64,000 nt of DNA from assembly GCA_030063045.1 (NCBI GenBank), contig JAQSEB010000105.1, positions 62,001 through 126,000 on the forward strand, given 5' to 3'. Shown in pieces: positions 35,701-46,427 of this stretch. A model generated the notes under the pieces. The model did not search any database, had not been told where the DNA came from, and was given only the letters and a program-made list of their open reading frames with translations. Numbering within the stretch: position 1 is the first letter of the stretch; every line of letters starts with the position of its first letter. The stretch is from Pratylenchus scribneri (taxonomy: Eukaryota; Nematoda; Chromadorea; Rhabditida; Pratylenchidae). A program made the translations under genes and the position numbers.

Positions 35701-38700
35701 AAGGAAATGGTCGAGGAAATGTTGCGGAGAAAATGATTTTTGAATTTGAATGAAGAAATCCTTCCTTTTTGGATTTAAAAAGTTAAGAAGAAAAAGCCTT
35801 GGAATTTGCCAATGCCAAAAAAGAATGAATGGATTTGGGGTAATCCTCCTCTTTGCGTGGGTGAATGAATGCTTTTTGGATTTTTCTGCTGCAAATTTCG
35901 AACGAAAGTTCAATGTTTTTTGGGTGGAGGAATGTCTTTATTTTGTTAACAACGGCAAAACTTTAAAATTTGTTGAACAAAAGGGGGAAATGGATTGGGT
36001 AAGTAAATTTCAATTTTCTCTAAAAATGAGTAAAAAATGTGAATTATAAAGGGAATGGATAATGGAAAATTATGAGAAATTTGAAAATTTTTGAATTTGT
36101 GACGCAAAAAGGAATTAAAAATAATCTATTTTTGTGTTTTGCTTAGAAAAAATGAGTAATAAAAAATAACAATTCCCCTTATGGTGAATATTCATCATTT
36201 TTTTGTGCCATTTTTGGACAAATATGAATTGTTTTGTACCAAAAATTTTTATTTTTAACTAATCAAAGAAGGAAAAATTATTCCCTAAACAAATGCCCAT
36301 TATTCCCTTTTTAAATCGTACTCAGGAACCCTAAATAGGAGGACCAATAATTGTTACCAATATAAATCCATCAAGAAATTTGGGGATAATTAGTAGCAGC
36401 TAAATTCTAGAATGATACAAAATAGGAAAACAAAATGAATGAAGGATGAGAAAAATTTAGGGCATCGAAGATTTGGTACATCTTTTTTGTTGGTTCAAAA
36501 CTCAAAATAAATATTTTTGGGGGAATTATGAGGAATATTGGTTTATGATTTGGAGGACATATTGGATTAGACTATGAGCCCATCGCTATGGGGGAGAATG
36601 AATAAAATTGACTGACAAAATGAATGAATGAATGAGGGGAAATGAATGTTGGTTGGAGGGGATTATCGACGAGGACAAACAGCACAAAAATTCCGCATTT
36701 TTACGGCTGATTTGAGGTTTAATGGTCGGCGGTGGATCGACGACGTTTTTTGCTCATTTTCATGTCAACGCCTGATTTTAGCGTTGGCCACATTTTTGTC
36801 CATTCACCAAATTTGGTTGCCGATTTCGAGGCATAAAAATGTTGGCCACTTTTTTAAAATTTAATCAAAGGCCCTAAAATTTTCTATTTTTGTCGTCGAA
36901 TTATCCAACCAACCAAAACTGGGTTTATGAAATTCGATTAAAAGTGAGGAAAAAGGACATTTTTGGCAAGGGAAAGGAATAAAAATAGACACGGAAAAAT
37001 TCAGAAAATATTTAAAAATTGAAATGGAATTTAAATGGACGCCCTTTTGGCCGAATAAAATGGAAATGGCCAAAAAATGCAAAAATTCCATTTTATTTGA
37101 TTAGTGAAGCCGCGATTTTCCCTGGGGGTTTTCTTGATTTTTTCTCGAATATTTTCAAAAAAATTTACAATAAAAGTACAAAGTGAATTTGAGGAACTAA
37201 AAGGAGCCAAATTATGAAAAAAATGTTCTTTAAAAGCATTGAAAATATTTTGCACCGTAATCCATTTTGGGCACCATTTCCTCCACCAAATTAGAAAATG
37301 TTATTTTTTTTATTAATTTTTGTATTTTTTGTTCACGATGATAATTTTTGGAGTAAATATTGGCCATAAAAATGATTTTATTAATCATGTGAAAATAGGG
37401 GGGAATTATTGTATTTATTATATTAGGTTGAATTGAAAATGAATGAAAATTGAAAACGGGGGAAATGGAATACAAATAAAAATAATGGCAAAGAAAATTA
37501 ATTAAATGTTTCCAATAAAAAAGAGGATTAATCCAATAAAAATAGGAAAACATTCTCTGAAGGATTTGTTTTTTTAGATTATTTAGAAGAGCATTATGAG
37601 TAAAAAAAAGAGGAATAAATGAGGCCAAATGATGATAAAATATTGGCCAAATTGTATTCAATAAATAAAGGGGAATATACCGCCGAAGGAAAAGGTCGCC
37701 ATGGCTGCGATTTGGGTAAAAATGGGAGAGGAAAATATGAATGAATTGAGGTGAACCATTTTTGGAACGGGGATTCATTTTGGTTGGCCCAGCCATTCAG
37801 CAAGCATTCCTCCGGGTATTGGAATTCTTGGCATGAATTCCCTTCCCTTCCCTTCTTAATGCCGGCACACATAAATGAGAAGGAAGCAAAAAGATTGGGA
37901 TGAGTGGAAGCAAAAATGAGCCATTAAAGGAATGAAGGAAGGGGGAAACCATTTTTATGGCCAGACGAGATTTTAGTTAAGAGGACAATTTTGGCGACTT
38001 TTTGATGAAAAGAAACCATATTTTCGAATATTCAAAAAAGATGAATCAAAAATATAAAATTGCGTCAAAATGGAAATTGGCCAATTCAAAATTAGTTCAA
38101 TTTCAATTTGTTGGCTTCCATAAATTTATTTAAGTATTAGAATTGGCCAATTGTCCATCTCAAATTCTATTTCTTTTTATTTTCCATCGAATAATTAGCA
38201 TCCAAAAATTCTAATTATTTTCAAAATATTTGTCATTAAAGGACAATTTAATCCAAAAATGAGATAGACGAATTGGGTAAAATACTAAATAATATTGATG
38301 ATTGGCCATTCCCATTGGAGAAGAAGAGCGGCAGCCAAAAATGACGCAAATTTAAGCGGCTTTTCTGCTTCATTTGGCGTAAACATAAAAAAAAATAAAG
38401 TAATTTTGTCTGTCCATTTTTATCATCTTTTTTTGAGCAAATTTACGGCATTTTTAATGGACAATGAATGGATATTTTAGAGAAAAACATAAAATTAATA
38501 TTTATTTATTTTTGTATTTCTTAGAAGCCGTCGCCAAATTTGCCTTAAGAAAATTCCATTTTAATAGAAAAATGCCAAAAGACGGAAGCATAGGACAATA
38601 ATAGGTAACAAAATTGAGAAGTGAAGGGAGAAAATTGATATAGGAAATGGGCGAAGAATAGCCATGGCCTATAAATATAAAAAAGCGTGACCGCAATAAT

Positions 38701-41700
38701 ATTTGGCCGAATTTTGATTGGGAAAAGCAAAAGTATTGGAATGAGAAATGGGACATTGCCCGGGGGAATACTATAATGTGAAAGAATGTAGAATGGAATT
38801 TGAGGATGGAGCCAAACAATGGGCCAGACTATTTTTGGGTGGGGACCGACAATAGCAGATGATGTTGAGGAAAAAGTTGTAGTATTTTTGGCTGGAAAAT
38901 TGCCTATTTTTGGGATTTTTTTCACTCATTTATATTTTTCATTTTTGCCGCCGAACATTACTTGGAATATTCAAAAAGATGATGTGGAAAAATGAAAGAA
39001 AGAAGAAATGAATACTAGGGGGAGCCTTTCTATTTTGGCATTCTTTTAAAGGAAATGACGACACCCAAAAATGGAAATAATTCATTTGGGCATATGGATT
39101 TTGATCTGATGAATTAAATTTGATGTTTTTCTGATGAAAACTGAGTGAAGGAATGAACCCAAAAATATGTATTTCATTTTGAGAATGCCTTCAGGCAATA
39201 AAAATATATAAAAAAGAAGGATGAGTTTGGACCATAATTTAATGAGTTTTTTGGGCATAGAATGAGAATGATGGAATCTTTTGGCAAATATCCGTCCGGT
39301 GCCATTCCGTCCCAATCATTTGAAAAATGGACGGAAATTGTTTTTTGGGAATAAAATTCATATTTTGGAAAAGCCGAAAATTTGTATTTTTTTTTTAAAT
39401 GAATTTCGAACGGAAATGAATGGGAAATGGCATTTTTCGAATTACTAAAAATGTTCCCAGCCCAGTTTTGATGCAATTTCTTGGGAATTTGAGCATTTTC
39501 CATGGGAATGGGAATGTCAATTTATATTTTTGTTCATTGACATTTTCCCCCGGAGGTTCGTGCCAATTTGCGTTAAATGCCAATTTTAGATGGCTAAATT
39601 AGACTCACAGGTTGGAGGCGGGTCACCAACTATTTGCCATTAATTTTGGGTTTGGAATGCACGCAAATTTGACATGAATTTTAAATAAATTGATATTTTA
39701 ATATTTATTCGAAACTATTTTTGTAATTCAATGAATAATCTTCTCTTGTTAATTTAAAGTGCATAAATTCTGATTTTTGGTCATTCAAAAAAATGTTAGG
39801 AAAAATTTGGATGGCTTTTTTGAAAAGTGTAAATAAAGGAAAATGCCATCCGACTCGGTCAGTCTGCAAACATCCTTTTCCCGCAGTGCCAATTTTAGTT
39901 TGAATTGTGTTAGCCGCCGTTCCGCCCCTCGATTTTGCCATTTTCTTTTCTATTGCAACTATAGGGGGAGAGAAATTGGCCACTGACTTGGCCCAAGGCT
40001 TATACCCTATAGGCAAAAAAAAGGCTAATTGCATTTGCCTTTTTGGATTTCCCTCTTTCTTCCTTCTTTTTTATTTGTACCGAATGTTGATGCCCCCTTT
40101 TTTCGGCTCATTCTCTGCATCTCTTCTTCCTTTTGAATGGTTTTCTTTTTGACAATGCCATCCATTCTTCATATTCTAAAGGTGGCAATGGCCATTATGA
40201 ACCTTGGCCTCTAAAATCATATTTCATCGTTTCCGGAATTTTTCGTGTCTATTCTTTGTTCATTCCAAGAATATTCTCTCAAAAGAGCACATTTTCCAAT
40301 GCTTGATTGCGCAATTCATGCAAATTTTTTATTCGAATTGGCCGAAACAAATTCCCAGGGAAAATTTTGTAAAGATTGAGTAATTTTGTACCTTGTGACA
40401 AAATAAAAAAAAAAAATTTGAATGATTTTTGAAGTTTGTGATTTTCCCATAATAAAAAAGCATAAAATGGGATTGGGTTTGGGTGTACCATTATTTTGGT
40501 GAAATTAAAAATAGATTTGTTTTATGTGGGACATTCATTGCCAAAAGTTATTTTTGGACAGGATTATTTTATTTATAAATATTGCCTTGTTTTTTATTTT
40601 CCTCTAATAAAATTTGTTTAGCGACTAAAAAGGGAATACTTTTTGCAAAAATATAAATAGAAAATTCCCAGTAAAATTGAAATTTATTTAGAAGAGGAAT
40701 GAGGACAAAATTTGAGTGAATTTTGGGAATAATAAAGGCGGCAAAATTGTAAAAGAAAATGATAATTTTAAATTGACCAATAAATAAACGCAAAAAAACA
40801 GTCAAATTTATTTGCCAAAATAGTCGCGCGAATTAGATGAAAAACGACGACCTTTTAAATAATATTGTTTTTAAAGAGTGAAATGTGGCCGAAAGATAAT
40901 AAATCACATTTTTAAAATTGAAAATGAATCGAAAGTTGAGATGATAAAATGAATTGAATCTAGACAGAATCAAATAAATAAAAACTTCGTCCCATTTTTC
41001 ATTTGCCTAATTTTATATTGAGCATGCGCCATATATTTTCCCTTACGTGGACCTTCATATTTCTTCTCCAAAATTGGGAATTTGCAAAAAATAGTAAATG
41101 GGAAAAATGGATAGGGGAAATGGATGATTTTTACAGCGCCACATAAACAAAAAATGTTCTTCGAGCATAGAAGGGATGAAAGGCCAAAACACATGATCAA
41201 AAAAGGTTGGTTGACATTCATTCCCCCCATTTGACGTAGTCCAAAAGTTCCAAAAATGAAGGAAAGTTTGATGGATACGGGGAATTGATAGTTTTTTAAT
41301 GTTTTCATTTTGGATTAATTTTTGCAGAAAAAAAACGAGGGCCTAACAGGGATTTTAATAATATTTTAATTACATGGATCCTGTTTCCATGCCGTCGGCA
41401 TTTGCAATCGTCTCCCCGCCCGTTCTGATGATCTTTTCTTCACCAACGGTGATTTTTCTGTTGATGAAGTTGCCATTTTTGGTGGAGCAATTTCCAATGT
41501 TCCGGCAGAATCCGAATCATTGGTTTGTTGTTTTTCAATTGAAAGACGGGCAAATTGTTGTTTTAAATTGCCTTTTGGGTCAATTGTGAATGTTGTGGTG
41601 GTCTCCGAATTATCCTCCTCAATTCCTGGCCCTCCATTTGCCTCATTTTCCATTAAATTTGACTGTGAAGGGGAAATCCCCGTTGATTGTTTTGCTTGGC

Positions 41701-44700
41701 CAATAACAAAATTTGCCTCTTGATCCATCATTTGTTCGCCATCAATGTTCGGATCAGAGTCGATTGGAGGCAATTTTGCAAGGAAATTGAATGTTGCCGC
41801 ATTATTGCATTCTTCTGCCAATGATTTGTCCGATGATTTTCGGCGAGGGCTCACATTCAAAGTGAAATTTGCGTCTATCGACATTTTTTTGAGATATTTT
41901 TGAAAGCTAAATTCATTCGAATTGTTCATTAATTAATTTAATTAAATTGGAAATGTTTCGTTTTTATTCGCCAATAGCCAAAAAACATGAATATGAAAAT
42001 GCACAGTTGCCCTTTTGGCTTTTTTTGATGAGACTTCCTCTTTGAATATTGGATTTCCATCCTTCACAAAAGGTGACTAATTGAATGGCCCTCATAATGG
42101 GGCCATATGTTTTAATGGCGACATATTTTGTCGTCCTTTTTTCAACAATTTCCTCCGAAAATTATTTTGTGGAAGTTAAATCAGCTGTTCTTCTCCAATC
42201 AACTTAAAATGAATTCATTCCAGACATTTCCTTCCCTATATTTAAAAGTAAATAAGGGGAAATCAAGATGGATTGCTTGGCCATAATTTTATGGCATTTT
42301 TTTGAACTGAAAAAATTTGGAAATTCCCAAAATTTGAGGGCAACATAAAAAGGTGAAACCATTTTTATGGTGAAATTGAATGGACGAAAAAGGGAGAAAA
42401 AGGCCTTGGTTTTGGTGACATAAACATTGCCCCTTTTCACCCCAAATTCTCTTTCCTAACCATCCTTCCTATTTATTTGTGGGCGATGAATTTGATATAG
42501 AAACTTTCGCCTTTGGCGTTCGGCCCCGTCGCGGTTGGATGGCCAAAAAGGCAAACTAAATGGGCGAATGGCGGGATGAGCATTGGGAAAAATGGATTCC
42601 TCCTTCACATTTTTGATTCCAAATGTCCTCAAAAATGGGTGTGCATTATTTTGCCGAAAGATTTAAATGGTTTTGCCGAAAAAATGCATTATTTTGCCGA
42701 AAGATCAGTTTTTTGATTATAACTCTTTTGTGCTTGATCCTAGACACCCAAACCATTTAACATATTTGTAGAGCTCATCGAAACGCGTCGATTGACCTAT
42801 ATATTGTCGGGGTTTAAACCCAAACCAAAAAGTTATAAACCAAAAACCAAAATATGGTTTAGACGGTTTAATACCTTTAATTTTGGCCAAACCCCGACAA
42901 TATATAGGTCAATCGACGCTTCTCGATGAGCTCTACAAATATACTAAATGGTCTGGGGGTCTAGGATCAAGCACAAAAGAGTTCTAATCAAAAAACTGAT
43001 CTTTCGGCAAAATCATGCATTTTTTCGGCAAAACCATGTAATTCTTTCGGCAAAATAATATTATCTCCTCAAAAATCTATTTTTGTCCCATTTTTCATGG
43101 ATTCAATGTCCTCAACCAATTTGTAGAATATTCCCTACATTTTTAGTATATTTTACGGCAAAATGCACTCAATTGAGTGAAAAATGAGGGAAAAATGAAC
43201 AAAAAGAAGTGGTTGAAATTTGCCACGCGCTTTTTTCCTCAATACCGCTGATTTGATCCAAAAATAAAATGTTTTAAATGAAGAGAATTTGTCTTTTGTT
43301 TGTTTACATTTGAACTTCAAAACTGCGAAAAAAGAAGTCAAATTTAAGTGGGAAAAATTAACAAAAAGAAATTTCTTGGAAAAGGAACTCATCGCTTTTC
43401 GCGCACATTTTAGCCTCCTTCACAATTTTGTCGAATTTTTTGTTTTTGAGGAGTTCAAGTGAATTTGTGGGGTGGGGAAGTATTAAATGTTCAGTGAATC
43501 GAAGTGAATCGATTGAAGAGGAAAATTCGATTTGGAAAGATGGAAAATGATTTAGAATAAATTAAATAAGAAAATAAAATAAATCAAATTAATTAATTTC
43601 ACCCTCAAAATGACATTTTTGTCGATCTTCTTCTGCGGACATTTTAATGTCGACAATTTCCTTGCATTTTTGAGTCTCGTTGATTTGATCAATTTTAGGA
43701 TTTGAATGATTTGAATTAGCCAAATTATGAAAAATTGAAGAGGAATGATGCCTTCGATTGGGAATAAGAAGCCGTTGTGGTAAAAATAATGATTGGCATC
43801 GATTTAGCATGGTTTTGGAGAGAAAGACAAAATTAATTGAAAAAAATTCTAAAATCGAAAAAATAGATGAATAAATGATTAAATTCATTCGAAAAAAGAG
43901 ACTAATTTGGAACATTGATATAATTGATATAGATTGCTTGGGGGAAGATCAATGAAAATTTGGTGAGAAAATTGAATCAAAAGAAAAAAAAAGAAAAGAA
44001 TGGGAAACCCCGAAGGGTCTTCCAATGAGAATATTTGTCAAATTTAATTAATTTAATGAATTGAATGGGAAATTAAACATCCTCTTTACTGTCGCCCAAA
44101 AATTTATTTTTATTTATTTATTTTCTAATCAATTTTATGTTCCCCCCATTTCGTTCGCCAAAGCCGTTCATTCTAAATAACTTTTCCATTTGCCGATTAA
44201 ATAAATGACGTTAAAAATGAAAGGAATTTATTTTCGGGTGCGCGAACGTCAAAAGAACAAAAGCCAAATAGCGGCTTAATTGGTTAATAAGCCCGATATT
44301 CAGGTTCTTAAGCAATTTTAATCGCTCATTTTATTTGATTTAATTATTTTTAAACTTACGGAATTTTCGATATTCTTCATTGAGAAAATCAGAACGAAAA
44401 CATCGAATTTGGGCGATGGCATCTTGCTCCTCCCGAACTTTCCTTTCCCTCGAATTTCGCATAAATATTGAAGTGGCCAACATTTTTTTTGGTATTTTTA
44501 TAAATTCATTTTGTGGAGGAATTCAACGTGAAGAGAGGAATTTTGGTGATTTAAAATTATCGCAGAAAAATTCATTTTATAGAATATTTAATGAGGAGAA
44601 ATATTATTTATTATTTCTAAATTTTATTATTATTATTATTGACAAAATTAAAAATAAATTTTTTTCAAAAATGGAAACAAAAAATGCAACTTTTTTCATA

Positions 44701-46427
44701 TTTTTTTTGATTATTCATCGAAAAAGTTTCCAGAAAATTTTGGGGCTGTCAACAGAGATTAATATTATTTCATCAAAAATATGTGAAAAATAGAGGGCAT
44801 AAGGCTATCAATAATTTTGCTGGTGAACACCGAGAGCCCTCAAACCAAATGCTTTTTGAGGGAAATAATATTGGGGGGGAGGGGGCAATGTGGTTTGTCT
44901 ATTCTACAAAGTTTATCATTTTTTGCACATTGCCGCCAGCCGAATTCAATCCCCTCATCCACAATAGAGAGAAGTGTCAGCTCAAATTCACACAATAAGC
45001 TATTTTCAATATATTCGGTGGATAAATGGATTTATGTCCGATCAAAAATATTAAATTCGAATTTTGTGAATCGAATTTTTGCTTACAATTATTTAAATAT
45101 GAATTTTGAATTAAAAATAATTTATAATTATTTTTGTAATTAAATAAATTCAAAAGCTCAAAAAATGAATGGAAAATTAATATGGAAAAAATGACTGAAA
45201 TAAACAATTTATTTTTCCCTCGAGGAGCTTTAAAAGAGGAAAAGCTGACTGCTTGGATCGGTGTGAAATGGGGGAGGTCGGAGGAATGGACGGGATTAAG
45301 GGAAAAGGAAAAGGGACGTGTGAAAATGTGGAAAATTGGCTACGGCCTAGACATGTTCCCCTCCTCCCCTCAAAGCCATAATAATGGCTCAAAAATAATG
45401 CGATTTTGTCCGGCAGTCGCCTCCTCCACCCCCTCCTTCTTTTGGCCCCAAAAACATGAAAATATCGGATAATTGTTGCACTTTGTTGTTCAGTTTGGTC
45501 AATTTGGAAAATGGCATTTTTTGGGGGAGTGCAAATTTGTGATGTGGGTGGAAGCCATTCATTGAGTCAATCCATGGAAATAAATTTGTTGTTTATGCAT
45601 GGAATTTATTTGGGAATGGCTTCGTCTACTGCTTCCTTCTCCCATTTTTGTTCATTGCAACGTCTTCGCTTTTTTTGTCTGTCCCCAATCTCCAATATCC
45701 GGTAAACGAGTCGAGAAGGAAGGAAATGAAATGAACTTTTCCATTCCCTTATTCTTTCCATTCTTCTTCTTTTGCGAGGATAAAGCCTCCAATAAAATTG
45801 GATTTTAGTTGGCCGCCGCGGGTAAAGGCAAAAAGATGGCAGAACGGAGACCGGCCAATAATATGAATTTGGCCACAAATGGGAGAAAAAACAAATTTTT
45901 GGGCCGGCGTAAGCAAAATGGAATGAGGAAGAGGAAAAAGGAAGGAAATCATTGGACAAAAGCAGAAAATGGAAGAAGAAGAAAAATGAATAATGGGCGA
46001 GGGGAAAATGAATGGAGGAAATGCGTGAATATTTGGGGTTTGGGGAAAAGTAATCATTTGGCGAATAAATAAATTAATTTTGGTCTTGGATGAATCCAAT
46101 TTTGAATATTTGCGTAAATAGAGAGAACTATTTATTTAATGCACCAAATAGATTAATGGTATTCAATATTCATGGATAATTGCTGGGAGTAATTGATTAG
46201 TGAATTTATTTTTAGTCTAAAATTGTCCGGTAAGTTTGAAAATATCTTATATTTTATTAAAAATCGAATATCAATTAAATATATTTCTTGCAACTCATCA
46301 TTCATTTTAATAATATAAAACCCAAAACATAATAAAACCCACAATTGCCAGCTGCTTTTTCCTTTCCGCCTTGTCCAGTGCCCCCCGGCTGTTCCTCATT
46401 GTTTTTATTCTTCAGGAATTTCAACAT
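23768..46427 (-). CDS. kin-1: cAMP-dependent protein kinase catalytic subunit (KIN-1)
   Basis: Ser/Thr kinase released from the regulatory subunit by cAMP. Canonical exons (minus strand): 46427-46343 ([20 protein letters not shown]), 34079-34018 ([20 protein letters not shown], the A-helix), 25140-24913, 24855-24646, 24594-24499, 24455-24333, 24281-24117 and 23959-23768. All junction phases agree. The core has the glycine loop [21 protein letters not shown], the catalytic loop [25 protein letters not shown] and [17 protein letters not shown], almost identical to known PKA. The tail ([22 protein letters not shown]) is the nematode KIN-1 type, longer than in mammals, ending in the FxxF hydrophobic motif. 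Intron 1 exceeds 12 kb and intron 2 nearly 9 kb. Alternative first exons are listed separately. Confidence 0.95.
25480..26700 (-). CDS. kin-1: Alternative long N-terminal exon of kin-1
   Basis: An open frame of 407 codons from ATG 26700 ([18 protein letters not shown]) to a donor GTGAGG after LNWQ at 25480, in phase 0. It joins in frame the core exon at 25140 ([15 protein letters not shown]). It would replace both the canonical N-terminus and the A-helix exon. The sequence is low-complexity (N, Q, S, P, H) and includes [18 protein letters not shown] and a glycine run (MAGGGGYGG). Its last part, [17 protein letters not shown], looks loosely like an amphipathic A-helix. The product would be about 750 residues. 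Splicing is inferred. Confidence 0.7.
27262..27417. repeat. MITE-like element with CCGTAAATCCTCTATT inverted ends, copy A
   Basis: Inverted ends TA-CCGTAAATCCTCTATTAG and CAAATAGAGGATTTACGG-TA. The TA at both outer ends fits a mariner-like target duplication. No ORF. In the kin-1 intron. Confidence 0.75.
28651..28669 (+). repeat. Homopolymer tract of 19 G
   Basis: A run of 19 guanines in the kin-1 intron, G-quadruplex-capable; the counterpart of the C tract at 7155. Confidence 0.95.
30322..30421. repeat. MITE-like element, copy B (short)
   Basis: Ends TACCGAAAATTCTCTATTAA and GCTACTAATAGAGAATTTAT are inverted versions of each other and match copies A and C. Confidence 0.65.
31481..31758. 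repeat. Foldback element with about 110-bp inverted arms
   Basis: The left arm contains TTTTAGCTAGCAAATG, GCTTCCTGAAAATTTTTT and ATAGGACCGAGT; the right arm gives the same words on the complement (GCTAGCTAAAATG, TTTTCAGGAAGC, ACTCGGTCCTAT). No ORF. Non-autonomous transposon or foldback. Confidence 0.75.
32383..32520. repeat. MITE-like element, copy C
   Basis: Ends TACCGTATTTCCTCTATTAT and TTAATAGAGGAAATGCGATA, with an internal TAATAGCCCC / ATAGTAGCCC pair. Same family as copies A and B. Confidence 0.7.
34150..34577. repeat. Inverted-repeat element 1 of a tandem pair
   Basis: The left arm (GGTACTAATGGAGTTTGGA, GATGCTGGGAGGCGACTCAA, CAATCAAAATG) is repeated as complement at the right (TTGAGTCGCCTTCCAGC, CAACTCCATTGCGGTACC). 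Arms about 100 bp, imperfect. In a kin-1 intron, next to element 2. Confidence 0.75.
34590..34955. repeat. Inverted-repeat element 2 of a tandem pair
   Basis: Arms of about 150 bp: ACTGGGCGACAGCGCTTGTA, GCTCATTGAGGACGAAACT and TTTGGTTTGGTTCAGAATTA at the left, with their complements at the right (ATTCTGAACCAAACC, CAGTTTCGTCC, GAGCTACAAGCGG). A short spacer lies near 34785. Confidence 0.8.
35201..35696 (-). CDS. Candidate alternative first exon of kin-1 (acidic)
   Basis: A frame from ATG 35696 ([20 protein letters not shown]) runs 183 codons. It is strongly biased (Ser runs, acidic tracts [16 protein letters not shown] and [12 protein letters not shown]), unlike chance ORFs nearby. A possible donor GTATGC after ..TAEAPF leaves phase 1, the phase required by the A-helix exon at 34079. 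Alternatively it is a small independent gene ending in KSFAHWI at 35145. I do not recognise a domain. Confidence 0.45.
35697..41373. other. kin-1 intronic stretch, no supported exon
   Basis: About 5.7 kb of AT-rich sequence with many short ORFs on both strands but no domain, coding bias or splice chain that I can defend. Microsatellite-like TGAATGAATGAA occurs near 36.6 kb. Regulatory elements for kin-1 may be present but cannot be shown. Confidence 0.5.
41374..41929 (-). CDS. Candidate alternative first exon of kin-1 (Ser-rich)
   Basis: A frame from ATG 41929 ([18 protein letters not shown]) runs 187 codons with coding-like composition. It contains the PKA-type sites [10 protein letters not shown] and [12 protein letters not shown]. 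Near its end a donor GTAATT after ..AWKQDP leaves phase 1, matching the A-helix exon at 34079. If unspliced it would end in KQDPCN at 41366. No known domain seen. Either an extra KIN-1 N-terminus or a separate small single-exon gene. Confidence 0.45.
42643..43060. repeat. Long near-perfect palindrome, GTTTAAACC foldback family
   Basis: Arms of about 190-200 bp around a short centre near 42857. Outer arms share TTTTGCCGAAAGATCAG and CTCTTTTGTGCTTGATCC; inner arms share GAGCTCATCGAAACGCGTCG, CTATATATTGTCGGGGTTTA and their complements. The most intact member of the family scattered through frl-1 introns and at 51 kb. No ORF. Confidence 0.85.
43603..43810 (-). CDS. Candidate alternative first exon of kin-1 (presequence-like)
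   Basis: From ATG 43810 the frame reads [18 protein letters not shown] then [14 protein letters not shown].., with an Arg-rich amphipathic start resembling a mitochondrial presequence, and ends [14 protein letters not shown] possible donor GTGAAA leaves phase 1, as needed for the exon at 34079. Without splicing it would stop shortly after, at 43589. Evidence is frame and phase only. Confidence 0.4.
44360..44483 (-). CDS. kin-1: Probable alternative first exon of kin-1
   Basis: ATG 44483 opens 41 codons, [20 protein letters not shown] and on to [13 protein letters not shown], ending exactly at a strong donor (C|GTAAGT) in phase 1. Joined to 34079 it reads [18 protein letters not shown]. The charged helical N-terminus and the excellent donor make this the best of the extra first exons. 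C. elegans kin-1 is known to use several N-terminal exons. Confidence 0.6.

Noticed and set aside
44783..45143. Overlapping plus-strand ORFs near 44.8-45.1 kb
   Set aside because: Two frames overlap with no domain and no neighbouring exon.
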